DNA from: Verrucomicrobiota bacterium
Lineage (GTDB): Bacteria > Verrucomicrobiota > Verrucomicrobiia > CAIQCK01
Assembly: GCA_016235595.1 (NCBI GenBank)
Contig: JACRJX010000032.1
Location: 1 to 64,000, forward strand
Direction: 5' to 3'
DNA: 64,000 nt
The notes under the pieces are model-generated. The model saw only the letters and a list, made by a program, of their open reading frames with translations. It had not been told where the DNA came from and did no database searches. A program made the position numbers and the translations under genes. Below, piece after piece: positions 26,841 to 36,422 of this stretch (position 1 is its first letter; the number at the start of each line of letters is the position of its first letter).

Positions 26841-29800
26841 ATGAAAACACTCGCAATGGGTTTGCTGGCGCTCGGCCTCGCCACGCCTTGTTTGGCCGAC
26901 ATCTCTCTCAAACTGACCGACGCCACCATCACACTGAACGAGCAGGGCCGCGTCACGTCGCTGCTCGCCTCCGACAAACATGAATACGCCCCGCCCGGCG
27001 CGCCGCCGGCGTTCGAGGCGACCGTGGACGGCAGCGTGCTCCAGCCGAGTTGCGTCTCACGCAAGGCCAACAAGCTGGTCGTGGAGTTTGGCGACCGCGG
27101 CCAGCTCCAGTTCACCATCACCGAGGGCCGCGGCTTCGCGTTCTTGAAGCTGACCAGAATGGCGATCACAGGCAACGTCGAGCGGCTTCAGTTGTTCTGC
27201 CTGCCCGTCAACGGTCCCAAGAAAGTCGGCAGCACCATCAACGGTTGCTACGACGAGCGCTTCGCCACGGCGGTCATGGGCACCGAGATCAACGTCCGGC
27301 CGCGTCTGCTCGGCGCACGCGGCGGCGGCGGGGACAACAAAGGCTGCACGCACTCATTCGAACAGGTGGCCGGCGAAGCCAGGCACGGCAGCCGCGCGGC
27401 GCGTTTCACCGCCACCAGCGAACGCGACGACAACGCCGGTTGGAGCGTCGTCGGCCGGCGGTTCGCGAAGCCGCTGGACTTGAGCGGCTGCACCGCGCTG
27501 CGCGCGTGGGTACACGGCGACGGCAGCGGCCAGTCACTGAAGATCCAGTTGACCGACGGCAAGGGCGGCTACCGCGACGACTATGTGAAGATTGACTTCA
27601 CCGGCTGGCGACAGGTGACGATGTCCAAGCCGGCGTTGAACAAGCTGCGCTACGACCACGTCGCGCATGTAAGCTTCTACTACAACTCGCTGCCGGCGAA
27701 ACGGAAGGTGGTCTGTCTGCTCGATCAGGTCGAAGCCGTGGTCGGAGACAAGACGGTGATGCTGGAGGATTTCGAGGATGCCTCGTCGGAACTCTGGCCG
27801 ATGGTCGGCATGAGGCTCTACGCCGAGACGACGAAGCAGTTCGGTGTCGAGCCGGCTGGCGTCGGCGTCATCGCCTGCCCGCGCGCCCAGTTCGAGAAAA
27901 CGATCGAGCGTTTCGAGCGCGCCTCGGGATTGCCGAGTCCGCGCGTGGATGGCGTCTGGGCCAAGACCTCCCCGGCCGTGAAACGCTCGTATCTGTTCAT
28001 CACCAACTTTGCCGAAAAGGACACCGACGAAGTCATCGCTTTCGCCAAACGCGGCCACTTCGATGCGATCCTCATCGTGCAGAGCTCGTGGTGTTCCTCG
28101 ACCGGCCACTATCCGATCAACACGAAAAACTTCCCGCGCGGTCTCGACAGCCTCAAGGCGACCTTCGCGCGGCTGAAGCGGGCTGGTTTCAAGGTCGGCC
28201 TTCATTACCTTGCGCCCTCGATTTACCCGCCCGACCCGTATTTGACGCCGGTGCCTGACGCGCGGCTGGTGCGCGACGCTTCGGCGGAACTGGCTGGCGA
28301 TGTGGACGCGAAGGCGGCGTTCATTCCGACGACTGTCGCGCCGGAGAAGTTCCCCGCCGAGGACGGCGGCTACGACGGCGAGGGCGCCGTCATCCAGATT
28401 GGCAACGAACTGATTCGCTACACCGAGCGGTCGATGAAACCGCCGTTCGGTTTCGCCGGCTGCGCGCGCGGCCTTCACGGCACCGCGGCCGCAGCGCACT
28501 CGCGTGGCGAGCGGCTGACGCATTTGAGGAAATCCTACGGCTACTTCCTGTTCGACATGGACACGAGTCTCATCAACGAAGTCGCCGACAACCTCGCCCG
28601 CGTCGTCAACGCGCTGAACGCCGACATGGTTTACTGGGACGGCTCCGAGCGGCTGCAGGGCGACCACTCCTACTACAACGCCAAGCTCCAGAAGGCGTTC
28701 TACGACCGGTTCAAAAACAAGAACATGCTGATCCAGGGCAGCAGCCACAGCCATTATTCGTGGCACATTCATGCGCGCTGCGCCTCCGCTGACGGCCACG
28801 GCGATCTCAAGGGCTACCTCGACGAGCGCACGCCGTCATTCACCAACTACTACTTCCCCAACCTCATGCCGCTCGATATCGGGTGGTATTATGTCTATGA
28901 CGTGCAGGCCACCGTGGACCAGTTCGAATATGTGCTGAACAAATCGCTCGGCTTCGATTCCTCCATCTCGCTGCAAACCTCGCCGAAACATATCCGCGAG
29001 CATCCTTATGTTGACGTCATCGTGGATCTCATCGGCGCCTACGAGCGACTGCGGCTTGGCGGCAAACTGCCGGAGGCGACGCGCGCGAAGCTGCGCGAGC
29101 CGAAGCGCGATTACCGGCTCGTGCGCGAGGGCCGCGGGCAGGCGCTCCAGCGCGTCATCTACGAACCGTGGCGCGACATTGTTGCGCTCGATGGCAAAAC
29201 CAACGTCTGGGAAACCGTCGTGACCGAAGGCCCGTGCCGCGTCGGTGTGGACATCCAGTTGCCGTCACGCCAATGGGCCGCGCCGGGGCCGTCGTATCGC
29301 TCGGAAAAGTCGGTCTCGCTGGAAGAGTTCAGCGACCCGCGTGGCTATGACAAGATACGCAACACATCTCCCGGCGTGACGCAGAATTTCGAGATCATCG
29401 CTGCCGGTGGTGTCGAAGGGAAACCGTGCGCGGCCTATTCCGCCACCAGCCCGTCCCGCGGCGGATGGTCCGTTGTCGGGCGCAGCTTCAGCCGGCCGCT
29501 CGACATCTCATGGCACAAAGGCATCGGCTTCTGGCTGCGTGGCGACGGCAATGGCGCGCAGTTCAAGCTCCAGTTCCACGACGCCAAAGGCGCCGCCGAT
29601 TACTACATCAGCAACAACTACACTGGCTGGCGTTACCACCAGCTCGTGCGGCCGGAGAAGGACGCGATAGACTATAGCCGGCTCTCAGCGCTCTACTTCT
29701 ACTACAACGGCCTGCCAGCCCGCACGAACGTGACGTGCGCCATCGCCGGGGTGCGCGCGTTGCCGGCGCTCGACGAGCCGGCGGTCATCGATCCCGTCAT

Positions 29801-30071
29801 CGAGATCGCCGGCCGGAAGCTCACGTGGCCCGTGACGCTCCTCTCCGGCCAGACCTTCACCTACTGGCCCGACGAAGGCGTGCGCATCAGCATCGGCGAG
29901 AAACACGGCCCAATCGCGCGATTCGAGTTGCCGGCGACGATCACGCTGCCGCCGGGCAGGCACACGGTGCGGTTTACGATTGCGTCGCCGTTGACGGCGC
30001 TGCCAAGCGTGCGCCTGACGTTGCAGCCAGCAGAACGATTGCCGGTAACAAAATCGGGAAAGATGAAATGA
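26841..30071 (+). CDS. Secreted 1076-residue protein: unassigned core flanked by two CBM11/CIA30-like domains
   Basis: Starts at ATG 26841, four bases after the lyase stop, with AAGGAA upstream and a signal peptide to about residue 19. Residues ~172-310 and ~852-977 are two similar jelly-roll domains of the CBM11/CIA30 type: both contain GWSVVGR followed by F-x-[KR]-P-L-D, a W-x-x-GDG strand, a TGWR strand and a FYYN-x-LPA strand. Between them lies a ~500-residue region with TIM-barrel-like strands such as HFDAILIVQSSW, FKVGLHYLAP and NADMVYWDGSE (D600). The core is reminiscent of retaining alpha-glycosidase barrels but I cannot assign it. It overlaps the next gene by four bases. Confidence 0.85.
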   Translation: MKTLAMGLLALGLATPCLADISLKLTDATITLNEQGRVTSLLASDKHEYAPPGAPPAFEATVDGSVLQPSCVSRKANKLVVEFGDRGQLQFTITEGRGFAFLKLTRMAITGNVERLQLFCLPVNGPKKVGSTINGCYDERFATAVMGTEINVRPRLLGARGGGGDNKGCTHSFEQVAGEARHGSRAARFTATSERDDNAGWSVVGRRFAKPLDLSGCTALRAWVHGDGSGQSLKIQLTDGKGGYRDDYVKIDFTGWRQVTMSKPALNKLRYDHVAHVSFYYNSLPAKRKVVCLLDQVEAVVGDKTVMLEDFEDASSELWPMVGMRLYAETTKQFGVEPAGVGVIACPRAQFEKTIERFERASGLPSPRVDGVWAKTSPAVKRSYLFITNFAEKDTDEVIAFAKRGHFDAILIVQSSWCSSTGHYPINTKNFPRGLDSLKATFARLKRAGFKVGLHYLAPSIYPPDPYLTPVPDARLVRDASAELAGDVDAKAAFIPTTVAPEKFPAEDGGYDGEGAVIQIGNELIRYTERSMKPPFGFAGCARGLHGTAAAAHSRGERLTHLRKSYGYFLFDMDTSLINEVADNLARVVNALNADMVYWDGSERLQGDHSYYNAKLQKAFYDRFKNKNMLIQGSSHSHYSWHIHARCASADGHGDLKGYLDERTPSFTNYYFPNLMPLDIGWYYVYDVQATVDQFEYVLNKSLGFDSSISLQTSPKHIREHPYVDVIVDLIGAYERLRLGGKLPEATRAKLREPKRDYRLVREGRGQALQRVIYEPWRDIVALDGKTNVWETVVTEGPCRVGVDIQLPSRQWAAPGPSYRSEKSVSLEEFSDPRGYDKIRNTSPGVTQNFEIIAAGGVEGKPCAAYSATSPSRGGWSVVGRSFSRPLDISWHKGIGFWLRGDGNGAQFKLQFHDAKGAADYYISNNYTGWRYHQLVRPEKDAIDYSRLSALYFYYNGLPARTNVTCAIAGVRALPALDEPAVIDPVIEIAGRKLTWPVTLLSGQTFTYWPDEGVRISIGEKHGPIARFELPATITLPPGRHTVRFTIASPLTALPSVRLTLQPAERLPVTKSGKMK

Positions 30072-33000
30072 AAATGAAACCATGGGCCTCGCACATCGCG
30101 TTCCTCTTGTTGGGAGCTACGGCGGCATTGGCCGACCGCGCCGCAGACGATGGCGCTTGGGGAGCCCTCTGTATCAAACAGGAACGACCCCTGTCGTTGG
30201 AGACGGCGCTGGCACGCAATGGAGCAGCAGCGGCAGCGATTGTGCCGGCGGAAGGTGAGACATGGACGACCGCAGCGGCAAAGTTGCAGGCGGCCATCCT
30301 GGCAAAAACGGGTGTCACGTTGCCTATCGTCGCAACGGCCAGAATCACGGATGCGGATTGGGCAGCGCGCAACTTCATCGTGCTTGGCAATCTGCTGAAC
30401 AATTCCGTCTTCGCCCGGCTCTATCACAACTACTTCGCCTGCGCCGATGCGGCCTATACGGGCGCGGGTGGCTATGAGTTGCGCACGGTCCACGACCCGT
30501 GGGGCACCGGCCATAATGCCATCGCGTTAGGCGCACAGGACGCGGCAGGAGTCGAAGCGGGCGTCGCGCGGCTTGTCGCGCTTGTCAACGAGCGTGCAAA
30601 AACCGGCGAACTGAAGCTCGGCCGGCTGTTGGAACTGAAGTTCACGAAGGAGAGCCGGCGGGCGCCGTTGGAACAGAAGCTCACCGCGAAAGAGGTCGCC
30701 GACCGCAAGCAAGCCATCGCAAACATTTACGCCCGGCCCGGCACTGAGCGCGGCGCGGCGCACCAGACGGTCAAGTTTGCGATGCTCTACCATCGCACCG
30801 GCGACGAGGGCTGGCTGGAGTTGTATCGCGACGCGATGCGCCAGCACATGAACTACTACGCGACCAACGAGTACATCCTCCAGGAAGGCCCGCGACGCTA
30901 CGATCGCGACTTCCGCGACAGTTGGGCCTACGGGATGGTCATCGCGTGGGACCTCGTCGAAGAGGCGCCGGGCTGGACTGATGAGGAACGATTGAAGTTC
31001 ACCAATCACGTTTTGAAGATGGTTTGGGAGTCGAACCTTTACCAACACTGGGATTCGCCCGCCGCCGTCGCGAACTGGCGCAAATTCGACAGCACCACGC
31101 ACAATCATCATACATGGCCCGGCCTCGCCGACCTTTTCGGCGGGTGGTTCTTCTCGCGGCATTACAGACTGCCGGTGGCGAAGGACTGGCTCGATATCGG
31201 GCTGGGCATGTTCCGCTCATGCTCGCGGAGTTGCAAACCGTGGGAGGACAGCGCGGGCTATCAATGGATACCGCAGCGGCACGTGCTGATGTATGCCCTC
31301 GCGTCGGGCGACCGCACGTTCATCGAGCAAGGCCACGCTGCGCAAACCGGCAAAGCGTTGCTTCAGGCGCTCGACAGCCTCGGCCGCCAGCCCGCATGGG
31401 GCGATCACGGCGGTTTTACTTCGGTGTCAGGAATGCCGGACTTGTTGTGCGCGCTGGAATACGCTACCGGCGACGGACGCTATCGCTGGGCCATCGAATG
31501 GCTCGGCGTGGACGCTCGCGACGAGATGGAAGCGCCGTTCTGGACGAACGTCGCGCCGAAACGGCCCGACGATCTGACGGGCGTCGCAGTCACTCACCTG
31601 CCAAAGATGCACTACGATCTCTTCGGCACACGGGGCCGTGCCGACATCTGGCAGAAGCCGAACCTGCCGTTCGAGGACACGTTCGACAAACTCACGTTGC
31701 GCGACGGATGGGCTGCGGAGGACGATTACTTGATGCTCGACGGCACTGCTGCCGGCTCCCACGGCCACCTCGATGGCAACTCCATCATCGCGTTCACCGC
31801 CGCAGGCGCACAGTGGCTCGTGGACGCCGAATACATCCGTCGCATCACCAAGTATCACTGCGCGGTCACCGTGCTGCGCGACGGCGTCGGCTCGATCATG
31901 CCGCCCAGCGCGCGGCTCGACCACGCCGTCTGGTTCGGCAACGGCGCGCTCACGCGCACGACGATGCCGCACTACAACGGCATGACTTGGACGCGCAACA
32001 TCATCTTCGTGCCCAAGCGCTACGTGGCGGTGATTGACGAGCTGACCGCCGAGCAGCCGGGCGATTACAGCCTGCGCTGCTGTTGGCGCGTCGCCGGCGA
32101 AAGCACGCTCGATGGCGACACGCTGCGCGCCCGGCAATCCGAGAAAGGCTTCACCCTGCGTAACCTCAGCGGCCAGCGTCAGGAACTCGTCTATATCAAG
32201 GACTTCGCCGGTCTGCCGATTCACCAGCTTTACCAGCGCCAGAGCGGCCCGATGAACGTGGGGCAGACGGTGCGCTTCGTGAATGTCTTCGCGGCATCGA
32301 AGGACGGGCCGCCAAAACTCGACGCGGCGCTGACCGGCGACGACCACGGAGCGATCACGCTCAATGGCAGGACGGAATTGTTCGGCATCAACGGCCTCAG
32401 CGGCGGCATTGAGACAGACGCGGCGCTCTATCGGATCGCAGCCGACGAAGCGTGGCTCGCGGGAGCAACGAAGTTCGCCAATCATCTCAATGCCAAAACA
32501 CCGGTCGCGGCAAGACTCGACTCGCAAGGCGTCGCGCTCGGCAAGGCCCAGCCTGTGCCGGCACCGGGTCTGCGCCCGGTAATGATCACCAACGAACCGC
32601 AGCCGCTGCCCCAACCACTGGCGCTTTCCTCCGCTATCGCCTCACTCGCAGAACCGAAACCTGCCGCGTCGCCCAAGCCTGCAACGGCACTGTCTCGCGC
32701 GAAGTCGCTGCAAACGCTCTGGCGTTTCGCGGACTTCCCGGTGACGCCACGCCCTCTGAAGGTTGCAGCGATTCGTTCCGATCCGGCGCCCCGCGAGCCT
32801 TACAGTCCGCTGGAGCGGCTGATTGATGGTGCGTCCAGCAGTTCAACCACTTCGTGCATGTTCCCGGCGGGCAAAACCGTCAGCCTCACGCTCGATCTCG
32901 GCGCGCCGCGTTGCTTGCGAGAGATCCGCGTGCGGACGTGGGAGAAACTTGGCGGCGTGAAGTTCAAGCGCGTCACGCTCAACGTCAGCGATGACAATTT

Positions 33001-34216
33001 CCAGCGCGACGACCGCGCGGCGGGAGAGTTGCCGGAAACCGGCACGCAGTCTTTCGGCAGCAACATCAACACCATCCGCTCTGCAACGCTGGACCAGACC
33101 GCACGCCATGTTCGCGTCACCATCGAACCCGCAAACCGCAAGGCGGCGGTCTATCTCGCCGAGGTGGAGATCTTCGGCGTGGCGGCGGGCGAGAAGGCAA
33201 AGCTGGTCGCGCTGGCGTCGGCCGATCTGGATGGCGACGGCAAAGCTGATGCAGTCATCGGCACTGCCGGTGGCGATATCGTCGCGTTGAGCGCGTCGGG
33301 CAAAAAACTCTGGCAGACGAGAGTGGACAGTGCGGTGACGGCGCTCGCTGCGGGTGCTCTCGACAAGAATGGCAAGCCATCGGTGGTCTATGGCACCGAC
33401 GCGGCCACGCTCGGCGTGCTTGCCGCAGACGGCAGCAAAGTGGCCGATGTGAAACCGCCGATGTATCGCGGTGTGCCGAGCCGCGTGCGGACGATTACGC
33501 TGGCCGACCTTGATGGCGACGGCACGCAGGAGATCGTCATTGGCTGCGACAGTTGGCAATACATGGCCTACTCGCCGGCACTGAAGCTCATCTGGAAGAC
33601 CGTTTATTACGCCCACGGCGCGACGGTCGGCCACGTCGCCGACCTCGACGGGGATGGCAAGCCGGAGATCATTGCCGGCAACGCCTACTACAGCCTCCAG
33701 ATTCTCAACCATCGCGGCAAGATCACCGGACGCGCCTCGTCATTTGGCCCGGAACAAACCGCCGTCACCTCCGGCGATCTGCGCGGCGACGGCAAACGCG
33801 CGGCGATTCTCGGCACCGACGGCGGGTCAGTGCTTGCGTTCGACACGAAGGGCGGCAGGCTGTGGGAAGCCAACGTTGGCGACCGGCTGACGTCGCTTCG
33901 ATTCGACATCGTCGCAGGCAAACCGCGCGTCATCGCCGTGTCGGAGAGTGGTTATGTCTGGGCGCTCGACGCGTCGGGCAAGCCAATCTGGAAACGCGAC
34001 CTTGGCGAGCCGGTCAAGCGCCTCGCGCGCGACGGCGACGCCTACGTTGCCGCGGCCTCTGCCAACGGCATCGTGAGGCTCTCGCTGGACGGAAAGGTAG
34101 AAGCCGTCGCAGCCACATCCGCCCCGGTGCTTGATCTGTTCGTCAGCCGCGGTCAAGCTATCGCCCTGATGACCGACGGCTCGGTATGCAGCCTTGCGAC
34201 CCATCGCACGGAATGA
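30068..34216 (+). CDS. Secreted heparinase II/III-like lyase fused to discoidin and FG-GAP/PQQ-like propeller
   Basis: A 1382-residue protein whose ATG overlaps the previous stop (ATGA). Signal peptide to ~22; residues ~25-180 resemble the N-terminal domain found before glucuronidases and lyases (ending NERAKTGELKLG); ~200-520 is an alpha-toroid with NHHTWPGLADLFGG; ~530-800 is a heparinase-like sandwich with S564-H565-G-H567-L-D-GNS; ~895-1037 is an F5/8 type C (discoidin) sugar-binding domain; and ~1045-1382 is a propeller with FG-GAP calcium loops (SADLDGDGKADAVIG, ADLDGDGTQEIVIG, ADLDGDGKPEIIAG) and W-x-A-G-x-x-like strands. It should depolymerise a uronic-acid polymer and bind it through the extra domains. 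Confidence 0.87.
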   Translation: MKMKPWASHIAFLLLGATAALADRAADDGAWGALCIKQERPLSLETALARNGAAAAAIVPAEGETWTTAAAKLQAAILAKTGVTLPIVATARITDADWAARNFIVLGNLLNNSVFARLYHNYFACADAAYTGAGGYELRTVHDPWGTGHNAIALGAQDAAGVEAGVARLVALVNERAKTGELKLGRLLELKFTKESRRAPLEQKLTAKEVADRKQAIANIYARPGTERGAAHQTVKFAMLYHRTGDEGWLELYRDAMRQHMNYYATNEYILQEGPRRYDRDFRDSWAYGMVIAWDLVEEAPGWTDEERLKFTNHVLKMVWESNLYQHWDSPAAVANWRKFDSTTHNHHTWPGLADLFGGWFFSRHYRLPVAKDWLDIGLGMFRSCSRSCKPWEDSAGYQWIPQRHVLMYALASGDRTFIEQGHAAQTGKALLQALDSLGRQPAWGDHGGFTSVSGMPDLLCALEYATGDGRYRWAIEWLGVDARDEMEAPFWTNVAPKRPDDLTGVAVTHLPKMHYDLFGTRGRADIWQKPNLPFEDTFDKLTLRDGWAAEDDYLMLDGTAAGSHGHLDGNSIIAFTAAGAQWLVDAEYIRRITKYHCAVTVLRDGVGSIMPPSARLDHAVWFGNGALTRTTMPHYNGMTWTRNIIFVPKRYVAVIDELTAEQPGDYSLRCCWRVAGESTLDGDTLRARQSEKGFTLRNLSGQRQELVYIKDFAGLPIHQLYQRQSGPMNVGQTVRFVNVFAASKDGPPKLDAALTGDDHGAITLNGRTELFGINGLSGGIETDAALYRIAADEAWLAGATKFANHLNAKTPVAARLDSQGVALGKAQPVPAPGLRPVMITNEPQPLPQPLALSSAIASLAEPKPAASPKPATALSRAKSLQTLWRFADFPVTPRPLKVAAIRSDPAPREPYSPLERLIDGASSSSTTSCMFPAGKTVSLTLDLGAPRCLREIRVRTWEKLGGVKFKRVTLNVSDDNFQRDDRAAGELPETGTQSFGSNINTIRSATLDQTARHVRVTIEPANRKAAVYLAEVEIFGVAAGEKAKLVALASADLDGDGKADAVIGTAGGDIVALSASGKKLWQTRVDSAVTALAAGALDKNGKPSVVYGTDAATLGVLAADGSKVADVKPPMYRGVPSRVRTITLADLDGDGTQEIVIGCDSWQYMAYSPALKLIWKTVYYAHGATVGHVADLDGDGKPEIIAGNAYYSLQILNHRGKITGRASSFGPEQTAVTSGDLRGDGKRAAILGTDGGSVLAFDTKGGRLWEANVGDRLTSLRFDIVAGKPRVIAVSESGYVWALDASGKPIWKRDLGEPVKRLARDGDAYVAAASANGIVRLSLDGKVEAVAATSAPVLDLFVSRGQAIALMTDGSVCSLATHRTE

Positions 34217-34220
34217 AGAT

Positions 34221-35720
34221 ATGAGAACACTAACACGCAGAGAGTTTTTGAGGACATCGGCAATCACTGGACTGGCGTTTGGAATGCCGGGGATCACCAT
34301 CGGCGGTGAGAAACCGAATTCGGAAGTCCGCATCGCCATCGTCGGCTTGGGAGGCATCAACATCGCCGGCAGCGTGGGAGGGCGGGGACGGCAACTCATC
34401 AAGAGTTTTTGCAAGGTGCCGGAAGTGAAGATCGTGGCGCTGTGCGACGTGGACAAGACGGTCCTCGATGACGGGGTGAAGCAGTTCAAAGACCGGGGCG
34501 AGACCGTCGCCGCGTACACTGATTTCCGGCGCGTGCTCGACGACAAGAGCATCGATGCCGTGGTACTCGCCACTCCGAACCATTGGCACGCGTTGGGAAC
34601 CATCTGGGCGTGCCAGGCGGGTAAGGATGTTTATGTCGAAAAGCCGTTCTCCTATAACATCTGGGAAGGCCGGCAGATGGTCGCCGCCGCGCGCAAATAC
34701 AAACGCATCGTTCAAGTCGGCACGCAGCGCCGCTCCAGCGCGGTGCTGCCGCTGGCGTTCGATTACCTGCGCAGCGGCCAGATCGGCGCGATCCGCTTTG
34801 CGCACGCGCTCGTGTTTCGCGCGCGGACAGGCATCGGCAAGGTCAGCGCGCCGACGCCGGTGCCTGATACGCTGGACTACGATCTCTGGTGCGGCCCGGC
34901 CCCGAAGGCACCGGTGATGCGCAAGCAACTCCACTACGAGTGGCACTGGGTCTGGCCGACCGGCAACGGCGAGATGGGTAACAACGGCGTGCACATGACA
35001 GACATCTGCCGCTGGGGATTAGGACTGAACCAGCCGCCACCGCGCGCCATGAGCATTGGAGGACGCTTCGCGTTCGACGATGCCGCTGAGACGCCGAACA
35101 CGCAGATCGCCATCTTCGATTACCAGCCCGCCCCGATCATCTGCGAAATCCGCAACGTGTCCAGGAACACGGATCCGAAAGCTCCGAGCACCCTCGGCAA
35201 GTTCCGCAACAACGACCGCGGCATCGTGATCGTTTGCGAAGGCGGCTACTTCGCCGGCGACTACACCGGCGGCGCGGTCTTTGACAACGCGGGCAAGAAG
35301 ATCAAGGACTTCCAGGATGGCCGGAAGGCTGGCGAAATTGAAGTCTCTCACGTGACCAACTTTGTAGCCGCCACCCGCAGCCGCAAGGCCGATGCATTGG
35401 CCGCGGAAGCTTCTGTGGGACATGCCTCTGCCGCGTGCTGCCACATGGCGAACATCTCCCATCGGCTCGGCAAACAGTCTCCACCCGATGAGATTCGCGA
35501 GAGAATCCGTTCCAACGGGGAACTATCAGACGCGTTCGAGCGGTGCCGCGAGAACCTTCGGGAGAACGGCGTTGACATCGGCGCCACGCCGGCGGCGCTT
35601 GGCCCGTGGGTGACGTTTGACGCCCGGCAGGAGCGCTTCGTCGGGGAATTCGCGGAGAAGGCCAGCCAGCTTTCCCGCCGGGAAGACCGTGCGCCGTTCG
35701 TCGTACCGACGATTGTGTGA
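34221..35720 (+). CDS. Tat-exported Gfo/Idh/MocA-family oxidoreductase
   Basis: A 499-residue oxidoreductase. ATG 34221 gives a twin-arginine signal (TRREFLRTSAITGLAFG), so the protein is probably exported. The nucleotide-binding domain shows VGLGGINIAG and VALCDVDKT, the catalytic motif is a canonical V-E-K-P-F, and the substrate domain contains GEMGNNGVHMTDICRWGLG, with the conserved histidine for this subgroup. It closes the lyase operon, four bases after the lyase-propeller stop. Related proteins in glycan clusters of PVC bacteria are thought to oxidise sugars or glycosides outside the cytoplasm; in this cluster unsaturated oligouronides would be candidate substrates. A glycosidase activity of GH109 type is another possibility. 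Confidence 0.9.
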   Translation: MRTLTRREFLRTSAITGLAFGMPGITIGGEKPNSEVRIAIVGLGGINIAGSVGGRGRQLIKSFCKVPEVKIVALCDVDKTVLDDGVKQFKDRGETVAAYTDFRRVLDDKSIDAVVLATPNHWHALGTIWACQAGKDVYVEKPFSYNIWEGRQMVAAARKYKRIVQVGTQRRSSAVLPLAFDYLRSGQIGAIRFAHALVFRARTGIGKVSAPTPVPDTLDYDLWCGPAPKAPVMRKQLHYEWHWVWPTGNGEMGNNGVHMTDICRWGLGLNQPPPRAMSIGGRFAFDDAAETPNTQIAIFDYQPAPIICEIRNVSRNTDPKAPSTLGKFRNNDRGIVIVCEGGYFAGDYTGGAVFDNAGKKIKDFQDGRKAGEIEVSHVTNFVAATRSRKADALAAEASVGHASAACCHMANISHRLGKQSPPDEIRERIRSNGELSDAFERCRENLRENGVDIGATPAALGPWVTFDARQERFVGEFAEKASQLSRREDRAPFVVPTIV

Positions 35721-35789
35721 CGCCCCCCTCGACTGCATTCCTTAAGTAGATCGCAAAGACACGACTCGGCGTCACAAGCATCAGCAGCC

Positions 35790-36341
35790 ATGAGTTTTCT
35801 TGAGATACTTCTGATCGCAGTCGGACTGGCGATGGACGCGTTTGCCGTGGCGCTGAGCGCGGGAACGACCGGCCACGGCCAGAAGTTGCGGCCGGCAGTG
35901 CGGATCAGTTTCCACTTCGGCTTGTTCCAGTTCATGATGCCGGTCATCGGCTGGTTTCTCGGCGCCCGGCTCCAGCGATACATTGCCGCGTATGACCACT
36001 GGGTCGCGTTCGGGCTGCTGGCATTTGTCGGCGCTCACATGATCTACGAATCGTTCCAGCGCGAGCCGGACGAGCTGCCCGGTGATCCAACGCGCGGGCT
36101 GCGGTTGGTGACGCTCTGTGTGGCAACCAGCATCGACGCGCTGGCGGTGGGACTGAGCCTGGCAATGATCGGCGAGCGGATCTGGTATCCAAGCGCAGTC
36201 ATCGGTGTGGTCACCGCGGCTTTGTCGCTGCTCGGCGTTCAACTCGGCAACCGCCTGCGTGGCACGTTTGGCAAACGCATGGAGCAGATCGGCGGCGTCA
36301 TCCTCATCGCCATCGGTGTGAAGATTCTACTGACGACGTAG
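35790..36341 (+). CDS. mntP: Manganese efflux pump MntP
   Basis: A 183-residue membrane protein of normal MntP length with six hydrophobic helices in two homologous halves. The paired acidic motifs GLAMD16-AFAVAL in helix 1 and ATSID116-ALAVGL in helix 4 are the family hallmark needed for Mn(II) export. It starts 69 bp after the Gfo/Idh gene on the same strand. I looked for a yybP-ykoY manganese riboswitch in that leader, which is too short and shows no such fold. It may be read through from the glycan operon or have its own weak promoter. A hairpin 30 bp downstream could end the transcript. Confidence 0.92.
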   Translation: MSFLEILLIAVGLAMDAFAVALSAGTTGHGQKLRPAVRISFHFGLFQFMMPVIGWFLGARLQRYIAAYDHWVAFGLLAFVGAHMIYESFQREPDELPGDPTRGLRLVTLCVATSIDALAVGLSLAMIGERIWYPSAVIGVVTAALSLLGVQLGNRLRGTFGKRMEQIGGVILIAIGVKILLTT

Positions 36342-36370
36342 AGGTGGAACCCGGCTCGCGAAAGCAATCC

Positions 36371-36386
36371 TCACGCTTCCGCGTGA
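36371..36386. terminator. Possible terminator hairpin between converging mntP and isomerase-like gene
   Basis: TCACGC (36371-36376) and GCGTGA (36381-36386) form a 6-bp stem with a TTCC loop. It lies in the 81-bp space between converging genes, but no proper T-run follows on either strand, so termination would be weak or factor dependent. Confidence 0.35.
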
Positions 36387-36422
36387 AGGTCCCCGGATGC
36401 CGCGCCACGGGGTGTGCGACGA

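Noticed and set aside
35721-35789. Possible yybP-ykoY manganese riboswitch before mntP
   Set aside because: The leader is only 69 bases and lacks the paired loops and conserved bases of that riboswitch.
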